DNA of 64,000 nt from Dreissena polymorpha (lineage: Eukaryota > Mollusca > Bivalvia > Myida > Dreissenidae): assembly GCF_020536995.1 (NCBI RefSeq), contig NC_068366.1, forward strand, positions 28,622,914 through 28,686,913. Direction: 5' to 3'. Positions 34,741 to 47,197 of the stretch are shown in pieces. How positions within the stretch are numbered: the first letter of the stretch is position 1; every line of letters starts with the position of its first letter. The notes beneath the pieces are model-generated. The model was not told the DNA's origin. It made no database searches and saw only the letters and a list, made by a program, of their open reading frames with translations. Both the position numbers and the translations under genes were made by a program.

Positions 34741-35163
34741 TTATACAAATATTAATAATGATGGTAATAAAGATAGTAATAAGTCCTGTCCAGCAAATGG
34801 AAACAAAGTTAGATAAGTAAAAAATCGCGTTGTCGTAATAATATATTGTTTAACTTTGTTAAAAATGATGGTATTGTTGTCATTATTTAGTGAAGGTTTG
34901 CCATGAAGAAGCATCTCACAATTAAGGGGATGAAACGATCGTAGCGAAGTAAAAAGAGCTATTTGCTGCTGGTATGTATGGCAATGAAAGAAGTAATGCT
35001 CAACATTTTCAGCATCATTTCCGCACGCACATAGGGGAGTGTTTTTTTAAATGATTAATTAATAAGTCCGAGTTAAGATTGCTGCAATTATTTCTTAAAC
35101 GGGCATGTAGAATTGATGAGTTTCTATCCCCAGTGTAAAAGTATTGGGGATAATCATCGCAGC
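34741..35163 (-). mobile_element. Non-LTR retrotransposon (LINE) 3' end fragment
   Basis: Minus-strand coding shows HARLRNNCSNLNSDLLINHL followed, after a 1-base frame change, by a CACGNDAENVEHYFFHC motif. This H.RLR..CS.LN.DL and C.CG...E...HYF..C order is the C-terminal tail that follows the reverse transcriptase in several LINE clades (CR1, I and Jockey relatives); the clade is not decided. The frame ends in TAA at 34743-34741. Simple TTAGTA-like repeats continue downstream (34600-34740), as is usual for LINE tails. Only the 3' end is present. Confidence 0.7.
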
Positions 35164-35435
35164 CGTTGTTTCTTTTTGGTGTTTTCACTTCATATACACT
35201 TATTGTTGTAAATGCAGCATCAACAAACCAAAACAATATCCCGGATAGAGAATAATAATGCATTTGAATATCAACCGTACTTTCATTTTACAACTGATCA
35301 TGCATGTAAAATGTGAATCAAAATTTAGTTGTAGTGCATATTCGTTCATATCTATTCATACGACACACGAACATTAACTCCGATCCTTATACAAAGACAG
35401 TTCCGCTCGGCTTAGAAGACTGTACAGTCATGTAA
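35155..35435 (+). repeat. Third copy of an RPTP intron segment
   Basis: Aligns with 31768-32020, the intron after the first exon of RPTP copy 2. Shared words include TTTTCACTTCATATACACTT and CAACTGATCATGCATGTA. The LINE fragment abuts its left edge. No exon is kept. Confidence 0.75.
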
Positions 35436-36796
35436 AATATCGAATATAATATATATTATTTTTAAACAACTGGTAGCTATATGAGTTGCAGATAATTGGT
35501 CAGTTACCACATGTTAACTAACTCTTTTGACCTGTTTTTTTTTCAGCTCAATTCAACATTGAAAAGTTCGCATAATATCACTTTAACAACGGATTTTCAT
35601 TATCGTATGTACCAATCCTCATATATACAAAACGTAATTTGCAAAAGAAATACAAATTTTATTATACACACTAAATAACGAAAACACAATTGTGTATTTT
35701 GTCCAGAAGAACTGATTTGAGTTGCGTTGGGTATAAAGTATCAAGCTTACAATATACAATCGTATGCATGTACTTTGTAGTGGCTTATTCTTGTTTTATT
35801 GACTACTGTAAGTTTTAAATTGATATTCTCAACAGTCATGTACTAACATAAAAAAAACAAACACATATAAAACAATAAACACACATAGCGAAACGTGAAA
35901 ACATACCAGTATCAGAAAAGTATTCGGCAATTATGATACAATTTTCAACATCGACATAAGACATCTCATTAAAAAAATGGATAAATGTATCAATTGCTTA
36001 TTTGAGTATATACTTCATTTTCATGAAGCTTTTACATGTCTATGCAGACGGCCGCGTAATCAAAACTAAGCTCTGATCTCCTTATAAAAAGACAACTTAA
36101 GGAGAAAATGGTGCTTTTCGTCTATATCATAGGAGTATTAAAAAACGCTTACGTAAAAATCTTCAACATCATGCCATTATTACTTAACCCGTCCGTGTGT
36201 ACCTTCAATGTCATGTGAATCCCGCACTTACGGTATTTGCGTACATAAATTAAATACCGTACATTCGATATTGTTGAAAATTGAATACATGTGAAAAAAT
36301 ATTAGTTAGAGAAATGTATGTGGCGTTTCGCCGCTCTTTTATTTATGTTTCCTGTATTTAATAGAGCTACAGCAAAATAGTATTGTGTATAGTAGTATTA
36401 CGTGCACTTTTATTCTTTATTGCAAACAATAATCTGTCTTGGTAAGATAATGATATTGTTTTATGGTGCCATATATTGAGTATTGTACTCAGCCATGCTA
36501 AATAACGAATGTCCTGTTTACATGTAGTTGTCAATAACATTGAATACTACCGTTATGCTATATTTCTTTATTTATCTATAAAGCTGGAGTGATAGTCCAA
36601 ATACTATATATAACTTTATGAAAACTCTAAAAAAAATACGGATTATCCCTTTGTATGTTGTTTTAACAGTCTGATTTTTGCAAAAAAATATAGACACCTC
36701 CATTGAGACTGTCGCAGACATAGGATATATTTGTTTTAAGATTTACGACATTTAGACTGCTTTAGAAGTATAAATGGTAGTTATGTATAATTTAAT
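35436..36796. other. Gene-poor stretch
   Basis: AT-rich DNA with no recognised feature. Confidence 0.5.
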
Positions 36797-37153
36797 GAGC
36801 AATGCAAGTTGCGCTTACAACAAAGTCCGTACTTTTTACAGATTTAAAGGTAGCATGAAATATTTAAGGAAAGGCTGCACGCAATGTTTATTTCCGGGCA
36901 AACACATTTTACTGGCAACTGAGTATTGTTGGGATATAGGCTTACTATATGGGCCAACATCCATGCATTTGCATGAGCAATGCAAGTTGCGCTTACAGCA
37001 AAGTCCGTACTTTTTACAGATTTAAGGGTAGCAGGAAATATTTAAGGAAAGGCTGCACGCAATGTTTATTTCCGAGGATACACGTTTTACTGGCAACTGA
37101 ATATTGCTGGGATATAGGCTTACTAAATATGGGCCAACATCCATACATTTGCA
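36797..37153 (+). repeat. 178-bp tandem duplication
   Basis: Two direct copies begin GAGCAATGCAAGTTGCGCTT at 36797 and 36975 and run through CAGTCCGTACTTTTT-like and GGCTGCACGCAATGTTTATT words to CCAACATCCAT. Differences are few. The open frames across each copy mirror each other and are not genes. Confidence 0.9.
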
Positions 37154-37547
37154 TTAAAATACTAAATAGTATGCGCGATATTCAGTGTATTTCGAATAAT
37201 TACATAAATATACTTAGCTACACATAAGACAAAGTTTCAGCACAACAATACATATCTAGTTAAGGCACGTCTTCATCTTTACAGTGTATTAGAGATGATT
37301 CTTGATTGTAGCGAAAACTAAAGGAGTTGGCTTGGATCTATTATACTCAAGACGGAAGTTTATAATTAACTGCACACAAAGTCGACCTCGATTACTGGCA
37401 GGTATATTAAAATCTTAATAACTTGCAGATACTAATATACATCATAACCCATGATTAGTATGATGTGTATGTCGTTTTATAAAAAAACGATCAGGCCATC
37501 ATACGTATCATGGTGGCTTTACTTATGGTTAGGAATGTGTTCATTAG

Positions 37548-37770
37548 GATAATAATATTCATAATAAAAATATGAATAATGTTAGTGTTGTTGTTTATTC
37601 CTTTTTTAGTATTACACAATTTTCTGTAAATATTATTATCCATATTAGTATTTATATTATTAGTATATGTATTAGTATTAATATCAGTATTATTTTCAGT
37701 ATTATTATTGTCATTATTAATATGAATGTTGTTGTATTTTACGTCATATTATTATTTGTTTACAGTGAAT
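37548..37770. repeat. Imperfect ATT-type microsatellite
   Basis: A stretch of TATTA, TAGTAT and ATTATT words with scattered substitutions. The 68-residue Ile/Ser/Val-rich frame over it is a product of the repeat. Confidence 0.65.
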
Positions 37771-37914
37771 TTGAATAAGCATGTTATTGTTTTGTTAGAC
37801 CATTATTTGCCACTCACAAAAACAACTTTTAAAACGGGTATTGAGTCGAACTGCGTTTGGAGTCATTATTTTCTGTGTTTATGTACTATAATCCTTCCTG
37901 GATAAAACACTGAG

Positions 37915-39176
37915 CTAATACTAAATACCAAATAAATGTCATATTGACAAAATAAACCACTTTTGTGATCGCATGTGGTGTTGATGCGCTACATTATGCA
38001 GATTGTGTTGTGTTTTTCGAAAATGTTCTTATCCGCGCGTTTAATCATTAAAATAACAACACTCAGCAAGGTTCGAAGCCACTTTCACTTCATGAGGCTC
38101 CGCATAAAGTAAAAACACAATAATAGAAATATAAAACCCTTAATCGCTTAGAAAATGATAAGCTTACTTTCTGGTTAGCCCTTCTTTCATAGGAAATCCA
38201 GGTTCGATCCCCGTTTACAGAGTAATATAAGTTTGGTGAATGGGCACAATACCGGACAGGTGGCGTTTATTCCGGGTACTTCGGCTCCCACCCCATAACA
38301 ACACAGGACCGCATCAAAATACAAAAAATCATTGTGTTAAAACATAGCGGAAACAGCGGTTATAATTGAAGATTCGTGCAAATTTTCGTGAGTAAAACAT
38401 AAATAAGGTGAAAGTCCTAAGACACACTCCGGGTCCACACAAAATGCAGCGTCAAACGCGGAATGATCTCATCAATTACGTTTGCATTGACTTCAACGCA
38501 ACCAGCACTGTGTCGCAAAATACGCTTTCGTCTGATTTGTATCGGGTGTAATTGACAATATCCATTGCTGAAATTATCGCAAAAACATAGAACAAGTCTA
38601 CTCCAGACAATTTATGCAATACGAATCATTTAATGACACCTTTCAAATGCATAGTGTGTTTGCAAATTGTTTTCAATGGTAAGCGGTGTACTTAGTGTAT
38701 GTCTATCGCATACAAATATTATTGCTGAAAAAGCAAAATAAATATATACGGGATAAATATATAATGGATCGACCTGATTATAATTATTTGTCAAATTGAT
38801 GTGGAAGTAAATATATATCGGTAATTGCACTGGTCTACCGATGAAAGAGGAAAACACCTTAACAGTAGACCGCCGGGCACGACTAGTCTGTTAGTAGCCT
38901 TACTGAAAATGTTTAGAAGTATTTTGTAATTATTTTAAAACGCACAAGCTTCATTTAGACTAAGTATACCCAATTCCACGTGTACTTCAATTAAACAGAA
39001 AACATATTCGAACGTAAAACTAATAAGATAAAATCCGATTTATGTATAATAAATATCCATAAAATGTATGGTGTGCAAATAAAATGTTAATGGTACTTTG
39101 TTTATGTTTCAAAATATGGTATGCAATTTAAACAGTTTAAACTATTATTTATTCTTGAGCAGGCGCACATGCATGA
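37915..39176 (+). repeat. Tandem segmental duplication, unit A (with SINE-like B box)
   Basis: Direct neighbour and relative of 39177-40660. Shared landmarks in order: TAATACTAAATA, TTTTTGTGATCGCAT, CTTACTTTC.GGTTAGCCCTT, CACAATACCGGACAGGTGGC, ACACACTCCGGGTCC, CACTGGTCTACCGAT and TTCTTGAGCAGGCGCA. At 38211-38220 GGTTCGATCC matches a pol III B box, and the following ACCGGACAGGTGGCGTTTAT block resembles the body of a dispersed bivalve repeat. A tRNA-derived SINE in the unit is therefore possible. No gene is seen. Confidence 0.8.
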
Positions 39177-40660
39177 GGTAATACTAAATACAAAATAAAG
39201 GTCCTATCTACAAACAATACCGTTTTTGTGATCGCATATGGTGCTGATGCGCTTCATTGTGCAGAAATGTTGTGTTCTTCATATCATGTTGTTGTTTTTT
39301 TTCGAAAATTGTCTTATCCGAGCGTTTAAGCATGTGAATAACATTTAGCAAGTTCCGAAACCACTTTCACTTCATTAGGATCCGCATCCGTTATAACACA
39401 CCAATATGAATATAAAACCCTGCATTGTTAAGATAATGATCGGCTTACTTTCCGGTTAGCCCTTCTTTCCTAGTCAACCCAGGTTCAATATCACAGAATA
39501 ATATGTGTTTGGTGGATGGTCACAATACCGGACAGGTGGCGTTTATTCCTGATACTTCGCTCCGTCCCCCTTAAAACACAGTACCTAATGATAATAATAA
39601 AAAATAGCAGAAATAGCAGTTATAATTGAAAATCTGTGGAAACGTTCGTGAGTCAATAAGTTAATTAGGTAGGGAGTGGGACACACTCCGGGTCCTCACA
39701 TAATGAAGCCTCAGACACGGAAATATCTCATCAATTTCGAAATACACACACACACACACACATACACACACCACACACATACACAAACATAACTAATCAT
39801 ATTTGCATGAAAAGTCAGATGCTTTCAGGATTTTGACATAGATCCCTAGAAACTATCTTACAATTGGCCACACCAACAAGAGTATTCGCGAGTCAAAATC
39901 GTCCGAATACAGTAGAGAGTACGTCAATTCGAAATTTATAGCAATACAAATATGTTCATTATTTAGGCAATAATTCCTATATATTGCCGTCAACGCATCC
40001 ACAATTTGTCGCAAAATACGGTTTCGTCTGATTTGTATCGGGCGTAATCGAAAATATCCATTGCTGAAATTATCGCGAAAAAAACATAAAACAAGACTAG
40101 TCCAGACAATTCCTGCAATACGAATCATTCAATGACTCATATCAAATGAATAGTGTGTTTGCAAATTGTTTTGTAATGTACAGCGGTGTACTTATTGTAT
40201 GTACTTATTGTACTTATTGTATGACCATCGCGTACAAATATTCTTCCTTAAAAAGTGAATAGATAATCGATCGATCTGATTATAGATGATTGTCATACAT
40301 GACGAGAAATTTAAGAGATATCGGTCATTGCACTGGTCTACCGATAATAGAGTTTAACACTGTAACAGAAGACAGTCGGGCACGGCTGCTTAGTTTAAGT
40401 ATCCTTACTGAAAATGTTTGATAGCATTGTGCATTTGATCCAAAACGCACAAGCTACATTAAAAACAACAGAGTTATTATGCCCAATTTCACGTGTATTG
40501 TATTTTAACAGAAAACAATGTCGCAGATTAAACTAATAAGATACAATCCGATGATTTTATTTGAAAATAAACACGTAGTCATACAATGTATGGTGTGCAC
40601 CTAATTATAGTGTATGCAATCTAGACAGTTGAAACTATTATGTTCTTGAGCAGGCGCATA
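39177..40660 (+). repeat. Tandem segmental duplication, unit B
   Basis: Second copy of the 37915-39176 unit, longer because of extra internal sequence that includes a (CA)n stretch (about 39746-39789). The B-box word is degraded here. The minus-strand frame at 39853-40128 is not supported as a gene. Confidence 0.8.
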
Positions 40661-42279
40661 TGCATTAATGTTTACAGGTTTTAGCATCCGAACCTCTTAC
40701 TACGCATATGGGAACAGCATCAGCACCCATCTAGACAATTGATTACGGAAATTAAACACTTGTCAAGCAAATTTATAACACGCACATTAGTTTGGAAACT
40801 CGGGAAGAGAACAGTATGTCTTAAAAATATTGAAATTATCGGAAGGCTGGCATAATAAGCCTTCATGTGTCTCAAATTGGATGCTGAGTGTCCTAACATT
40901 TGTTAATGTGTAGTGTCTTTTGACGAGAGATGATTCATTTGAATACTGCGTTAAAACGTCGAGGGCAGTGTGTATTATGGAATTAAATTGACAACTTGCA
41001 TATCAAGAAACGTTTCAGGTAAAAAATCGTTGATGCCGTTGAAATGCTTCTTGTCTTATACACGACAATACTAACGACACATATATGATAATAATCACAC
41101 ACCAGATACATAATCATGAGATACATTTTTGTAAGTAACTGCCCTCATGTATTTAAATACGAATTTTCCTTTACAATTCAATAACAGAATGCTTAAAATA
41201 AAAAAGTTAAATGCTGGTCTCACTGAACGGTCCGTACATATCATTGGTGGTTTAATCGTGTTTAAAACCTATCAAACATTTATATGACCGAATACAAATA
41301 TAGAAACATATTTTTAGATTGGATAACGAGGCTATTGAAGACAGCTAGTGTTCGAAAACATATAATAGTACGGTAACCTTGTTTGAAAATAATCGTAGTT
41401 CTATCATAGCTTCTATACATCATTTAGTTCAGGTAGATAATGTCAATAACAATAAATGCGTTTACTCATAGAAATGTCCTTTTTTCTGAGACATGAGTAT
41501 ATGCCAAGGTAAGTAAGCTAGTTTAAGTTTAACATGCATGTTCTAGTGAAAGGTTACCTCTCTTGTATTGATTGACAGATTGTTAAGTGGATGAGTGATT
41601 GAAAAACTCAGGTGTTCATCTTACAGATCGATGCATGCAAAGATTATTCGGAAATAAAAAATAGTTCTGCCGCGTGTAAAGCTATTAAACATAAATATCA
41701 GTGTACCTTCATAAAATCAGCACGAATGAAGGGTAATGTAATCTTCAAATTACCATACACTTCAATTTCTATGAGCTTCCGAAAACTAAGATACGCATTA
41801 ACATTTCCTGAAGACAATGGCCGAAATTTAGAGACACACATTTCTCGCAAGCCATCTATATATTAAAGTAATAGAAGACAGCTACATTTGACATTGACTA
41901 ATAATATTGTCTCAAGTTAATTATATTTTAATTTCTTACATCAAACGGAAGTTTAAAATTTAGTGAGTGTTTGGAAAGCACAGCAACACAATATAGTGAA
42001 TGTATATCAGTAAATTCGTGCGTCCGACGTTTTTCCACAAGTTCAATGGGATCAGTAGCTCAGTTCAGGTTGCGCATTCCGAAAGAACGTGGTTGTATCA
42101 GCAGTTTAAGATGTTTTTTATAAAATATATTATTATTACTAAAAATACAAGAACGACTCTGTTTTGAGTTTCGAACATAGGCATTGAAAGTAAAAACGTT
42201 ATCATATTAAATGAATGATCTCATGCACGAGACGAATGTACACGGCGCCTTATGAAAACTCTTGTTTTTGGCATGTGGA
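40661..42279. other. Gene-poor stretch with one tRNA-like remnant
   Basis: AT-rich DNA. An 84-codon frame at 41612-41866 follows an AG but matches nothing I recognise. Near 42050-42110 the words GTAGCTCAGTTCAGG and GGTTGTATC resemble a tRNA A box and a decayed B box, which suggests a SINE head or tRNA pseudogene. Confidence 0.4.
42050..42110 (+). repeat. tRNA-like SINE head or tRNA pseudogene (weak)
   Basis: TAGCTCAGTTCAGG fits the D-arm/A-box pattern and GGTTGTATC is a poor match to GGTTCGATC about 35 bases on. No cloverleaf with paired acceptor arms was found by eye, so this is not called a tRNA gene. Confidence 0.3.
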
Positions 42280-45200
42280 TACTGACACTTTCAATATATG
42301 CTTTGTTATTGGGAATCTAGACCCCCTTCCTACCGAAGAAATCTTTAAACCTTCCAAAGCCTTCTCAATGACGTTATGCCTAGAACCATCTGAAACGCCC
42401 CTTATTTTACATTGAAAACTGACCACTTTCACGTACAAACAAGCTGTAGAGTGGGACGAACCCCTCAATGGTAACCAAGAAATAAACATGACAATATGCT
42501 CTAAAGTTGGGGGCCAAATTAATTGGAAATTATATTTCTTTTCTTAAGTTTTCAAATGGTTGAAAACCATTGTTGTACGCTTCCGTTGTATTATCTGCAA
42601 ATGCCGCATTTAACAATCGCTCGGACTCAGACTGGATATCAGAGATTGAAAACGTGCTAGTATCTGGCATGGATCCAGGTGTGCATCTGGACATAACTTC
42701 CGGAACCTGTCCAATTGCTTGCGAGAAATAGAATCGGCTATAGAATTAACATGAGTAGAAATATGCAAAGACTTAACTACGATACCATATTCCATTACTA
42801 ATATAACAAATGTCCTCACTAGCTGCATAAGCCTTGTTGACTTTGATGCTTGCTTATTGATAATCATAACCAAAGTTTTATTATCTATGCGGAGTAAAAC
42901 ATTCCTATGCTGCAACTTTCCAGCCCATATGTACAGGCTAAGAATCACAGGGATCATTTCTAAAAATGTAATATATCTCATTACCGAACCCCATTGTTTA
43001 AGCCAGGGAAAGAATGACCATTCTCCAATGAAAAATCAGCCCCATCCAAGATCAAGGGAACCTGCACTGTCTGAGAATAATTGTATAACGCTGCTGTCTA
43101 ACCATGAGTCCGGAGGGATATGCGTTACGCTATTAAATTTTTCTAAAATAATTAACCACATATCTTAATCGAGCTTAATTGCCTCTGTCATACGTTATCT
43201 ATGATGTGGATGTTTTGCACTGACCATCGCATCATAGCACCTACGAAGGAAAGTCCTCCCTGACCTTATAGCCTGACAGAAAAATGACAATTCTCCAACC
43301 AACGACTGAACTTCCCGTAATGTATTCTTACTTTTCTAAAGTACCTGCATTATAGCTACCCGCAACTCCTCAACCTTAAGCAACGGGATCCGAAGGATCA
43401 TGTAAACCGAATCCAGCTATAATCCTAAAAATATTTACCTCTTACAAGGACCAACTGATATCTCCTCAGCATAAGGAATCCCCAGCAAGCTTTACACATG
43501 TGCGTATGTACCAACCAGATCATTACAATGCCCAGTATTGTCAGCCCCCGCAAAAATAAAGTCATCTAAATAATGATCCAAGAAATCCCTTTTTGCAACA
43601 TAAGTAACGTACAACTGCAAGAATGTAGCAAACTTCTCAAACAGTGCACAAGATACTCTGCAACCCATATGCAAAAATGTATCTATGTAAATATTACCAT
43701 CATTATCCTTTAAGCCTAACAAACAGAAGTCGTCTGGACAAATAGGTTACAGCCGAAATGCTGATTTTATGTCACGTTTGGCCATCTCGGTGTTAAAACC
43801 AAGCTTGAAAATATCTATTACTTATCAAATGAGGTGTTATTCACACTACTAAGATCATTACTTATGCCATCATTAACACTACCTCCGTTTGGACAGGACA
43901 AATGTGTAATAAGCCGCCATGATCCATCCGATTTGGGAACGATGTAGACAAGCGAATTTTTTGAATTTTCTATCGGAGAATACTTAAACGGACCGCAAAT
44001 TTACCAGCCACCACCTCGCTGTTTATTTTTTGCTTTAATATATTTGAACGTAAACGTGCTGACTTCAAATTACATGCATCTGTTTAAACTCTTTGTCCGT
44101 TAAACCCAAGACGAAAGCCTTTCAAAAATCCCTCTTTAAAGATTTCAGCATCTTGTATATTTGAATAAATGTATAAATATGAAATAAGCACATAAGTATT
44201 TATCGGTGACTTTTCAAAACTTAAATCAATATGCATGTTGGCGTAAGGAAGTCTTGGTCTAAAGTCCTGTCTAAATCCAGCCAAACGCGGGCCCCTGGGA
44301 GCTGGGGCCTTGCCTGGCAAGAATTCTTTATTTCCCTGAACTTGCACTCCTCTGAAAGCAGACCTTCACATATTAGAAGAATGATTACCACTACAACTTA
44401 GACAACTATGCCTAGGATCCCTGGCACACCTGCTGTAATTAAGTAATAACATTTTCATATAATGACTCTTTCTGCACCTGCACACTGCATAGAAGGTCCC
44501 ACATATAGCAACCATAGCTCATAATCAATTTTATCAAAGCGGGTACCAGTAAGATCAACCGCAAGGCGCATACGAAAATGCTGGTCATAGGCTTTCAAAC
44601 CCAGTCCTAAATGCCTCCTTGCCGCAGTCCTATTTGTACTCATGAACTTGAGTAACTCCTGCGTCCTGTGAGGATGTGCTGATAAGAAGATACTAGCATA
44701 TACTTGAAATGCGTCTGACCACGCTTAAATTGTATTTATTGATTTTGAAGGCTCAAGTGGTTTAATAACCAACTGCCCAGATTGACTGAGGTTCGAACCA
44801 TGCACCTGTTCCCCTGGTTGAGACTCTAATAGTGAAGCCATATATATGTACATTCCTGAAATAATCTTATGTTTAATGGCAGGTGATACATGCAAACCCA
44901 ACTGGTTGTGCACACTTGCAATTGGGGTTAGTGTCAAAATCAAAAGACAAAACCTGTTCATTACGTGGTTAAGCCTCCACGCCAACTGGCACCTTTGGAG
45001 CTGTTACATCGGGGATCAACTCAATACATGACCCAGGGGTGACTCTATAGCATGCGTACATGTACCAGGGACTGCCTCTGCGCTTGATGGCCCAGGGCGT
45101 GGCGCCGCACCAGATGACCCACTGTCAGTGACCGATTTCCCCTGTCGCCTACGCTTTGATAAGGTTTCTGCAAGTTCCATCGTGGAATCCGTGACCCGCT

Positions 45201-45721
45201 TACTATTTGCTTTTGCCTTCGCCATTGTGACTTGGACGTTATCGTTTATAAACATGAAAAATAAAATAAATAAATAAATGAAAATTCTATTTAACACTGC
45301 AACTTGTTTGTGCATAATCATTTTTTCCTATAACACTGCTCATACCAATAACATAATACGAGATGATGACGATGACAACCACAATGACAACCTTTTTAAT
45401 CGATACAATCGAGCTCAAAAAAATTTCATCAAATTTAATACATCACCTACAGCACTCCTTAAGTCATTATGCTTGAACTCTGAACTTATGAAACAATGAT
45501 GTTGTACTAATTAAAGTATTTTTGCCAATATTTTTACGAACCCTTAAATTTTTGCCTGATCCGAAAAGAGGAAGTGGCAAGGCGGTGTAAACCCCACATC
45601 GTCCTGATCAAATTATCCCTACTATTTTACATAAGACGGTGTTTAACTTACTCCGATCAAAATATCCCTTATTTGTACAGAGCAAAACAGAACCGGACAG
45701 ACCGTACTCCAATAACGATCG
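42280..45721 (-). mobile_element. Fossil DIRS/Ngaro-like retroelement, copy A (partial)
   Basis: Parts in element order on the minus strand: a Gag-like region (about 45.3-44.3 kb, with a Cys/His-rich zinc-knuckle-like stretch near its end), reverse transcriptase (about 44.1-43.2 kb; a LLGLKDNDGNIYIDT stretch and a LDHYLDDFIFAG motif), RNase H (about 43.0-42.6 kb; VLLRIDNKTLVMIINKQAS) and the start of the recombinase part (about 42.5-42.3 kb). Its 5' end at 45721 coincides with the 5' end of copy B at 54954, after which the flanks differ. It is incomplete and broken, with roughly half a dozen or more breaks. The close match to copy B suggests moderate to young age. Confidence 0.8.
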
Positions 45722-46313
45722 GTTATCGATTAACGATAATCCCTAGTATTTACAAGTTTGTTTATGTAACAATTTCGAATCATATTTTGCCATAATATAA
45801 TGCATCAACATCCCTATACACTTATCAAATAATAGAGTGTGTGCCTAGATTCTTAGAAAGATCTCACACCTAATTGGGTATTTTTAATACACAAACTATC
45901 ATTATTACATGAACTATATGTATGTAATTGGTTCAATCGCCTTCAATGTAACTGACTATTTTGTTCACTTAAATGCACAGTGAGTCGACTATCATTTGAT
46001 TGTCCACACAACGAAATGAAAATTAATGCTGCGTTACGTTTGTATTGGCATGCCACTGTATCTGTTGTGAACTAAACACGCGCGACTTTAAACTCATTAA
46101 ATTACCTGATTTTTCAATATGTTATCAATCATGTCGACCCGTGTACGGCACAGATGCTCCAATTTAATCATTTGACATATCATGTGTTGAGTGCTTAAAT
46201 AATATAGATGTTTTATGTAGAAACCAATGAAACCAACCAATTAAGGGTAGATGTTTTCGTTCAACTGAACCATGAATAAGCATTATAATGTGTGCGCGTA
46301 TACAAACAGTTAC
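45722..46313. other. Spacer between DIRS copy A and the lectin pseudogene
   Basis: AT-rich. I searched by eye for counterparts of lectin exons 4-6 and found none. Confidence 0.5.
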
Positions 46314-46970
46314 CTATGTACGGGCGCAGTCGGTCTTTCAAAAAAACTGTTTTCTAGGGCATCGTCGACGTGTACAAGATGACTGTTTTCGTGTAGTCGA
46401 CAAAAGTGCTATATATTAAGGAATATAAATTATATACTATGTTGATACAATTTTAAGTCTCGTATTGCGAAAATCATTTAAAAATGAAGAACGTTGAGTG
46501 TTATGTTGTTATTACAGTTTTGTTCATTAATACATTAAGTTTATTGAGCGTATTTGATCTTTTACATTGACTGCATACAGTGTTGTTGTTTGTTTGTTTT
46601 TTAAATCGATAGGGGCTATTTTCTGGTATCGAATAGGAATACAATATTTACTTCAGCTTCTGTAAATGACATCCCTTGCGCATGGAATAGGTAGCAGGAA
46701 CCATTGAACGCAACCCAACCATCTTTGCACGTCGTATAATATGAACTGCAACCTCTAAGAATGAGTGATACAAATACAGTTATGTGTAGACTAACATATG
46801 GACAAAACTTCTGCATATTCGCTCAAACAGTTTAATAGTTAAGCTTTTCACAATGCATGCTCATGTAAAGGTTCTTTGGAATCGTTTACTAAACCAGATC
46901 GCAATTAAAAGAAAATGGCCTTACCTGAAATTAGCAAACACAAAACAAAGGAAACAATCATATTCCACAT
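46314..46970 (-). pseudogene. C-type lectin pseudogene (exons 1-3 only)
   Basis: A copy of the gene at 56184-60145. Exon 1 is 46925-46970 (signal peptide, MWNMIVSFVLCLLIS), exon 2 is 46652-46752 (TTCKDGWVAFNGSCYLFHA) and exon 3 is 46314-46408 (RLHENSHLVHVDDALENS). Lengths of exons 1 and 2 (46 and 101) equal those of the intact gene. Exon 3 is 95 rather than 94 bases because a poly-A run on the plus strand has seven instead of six bases, which shifts the frame. No exons 4-6 follow before the DIRS element. Splice sites remain. The parent protein is a secreted sugar- or ligand-binding domain; this copy should not make one. Confidence 0.8.
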
Positions 46971-47166
46971 TTTGGTTTTGACTGATGAATGATCACAAAC
47001 ATGTTAGTGATAAAGCGACATACTTTTATCTCGTGCAAAAGTCATAATTTAGATATTTTGGTCAACGGTATCAAAGAATGAAAGAACGACCAACGATCTC
47101 ATTTAAATTAATTTGTGAAGCTAAAGTCATCGCCATCATCATCATCATCAGCAGCAGCAGCAGCAG

Positions 47167-47197
<31 letters not shown>

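Noticed and set aside
41612-41866. 84-codon frame after a splice-like AG, considered as another phosphatase linker exon
   Set aside because: Only a short AT-rich word is shared with the 34.0-kb linker remnant. No phosphatase motif is present.
42610-43168. Plus-strand frames over the DIRS copies (also 52167-52514)
   Set aside because: Shadows of the minus-strand element; they occur in both copies at the same place.
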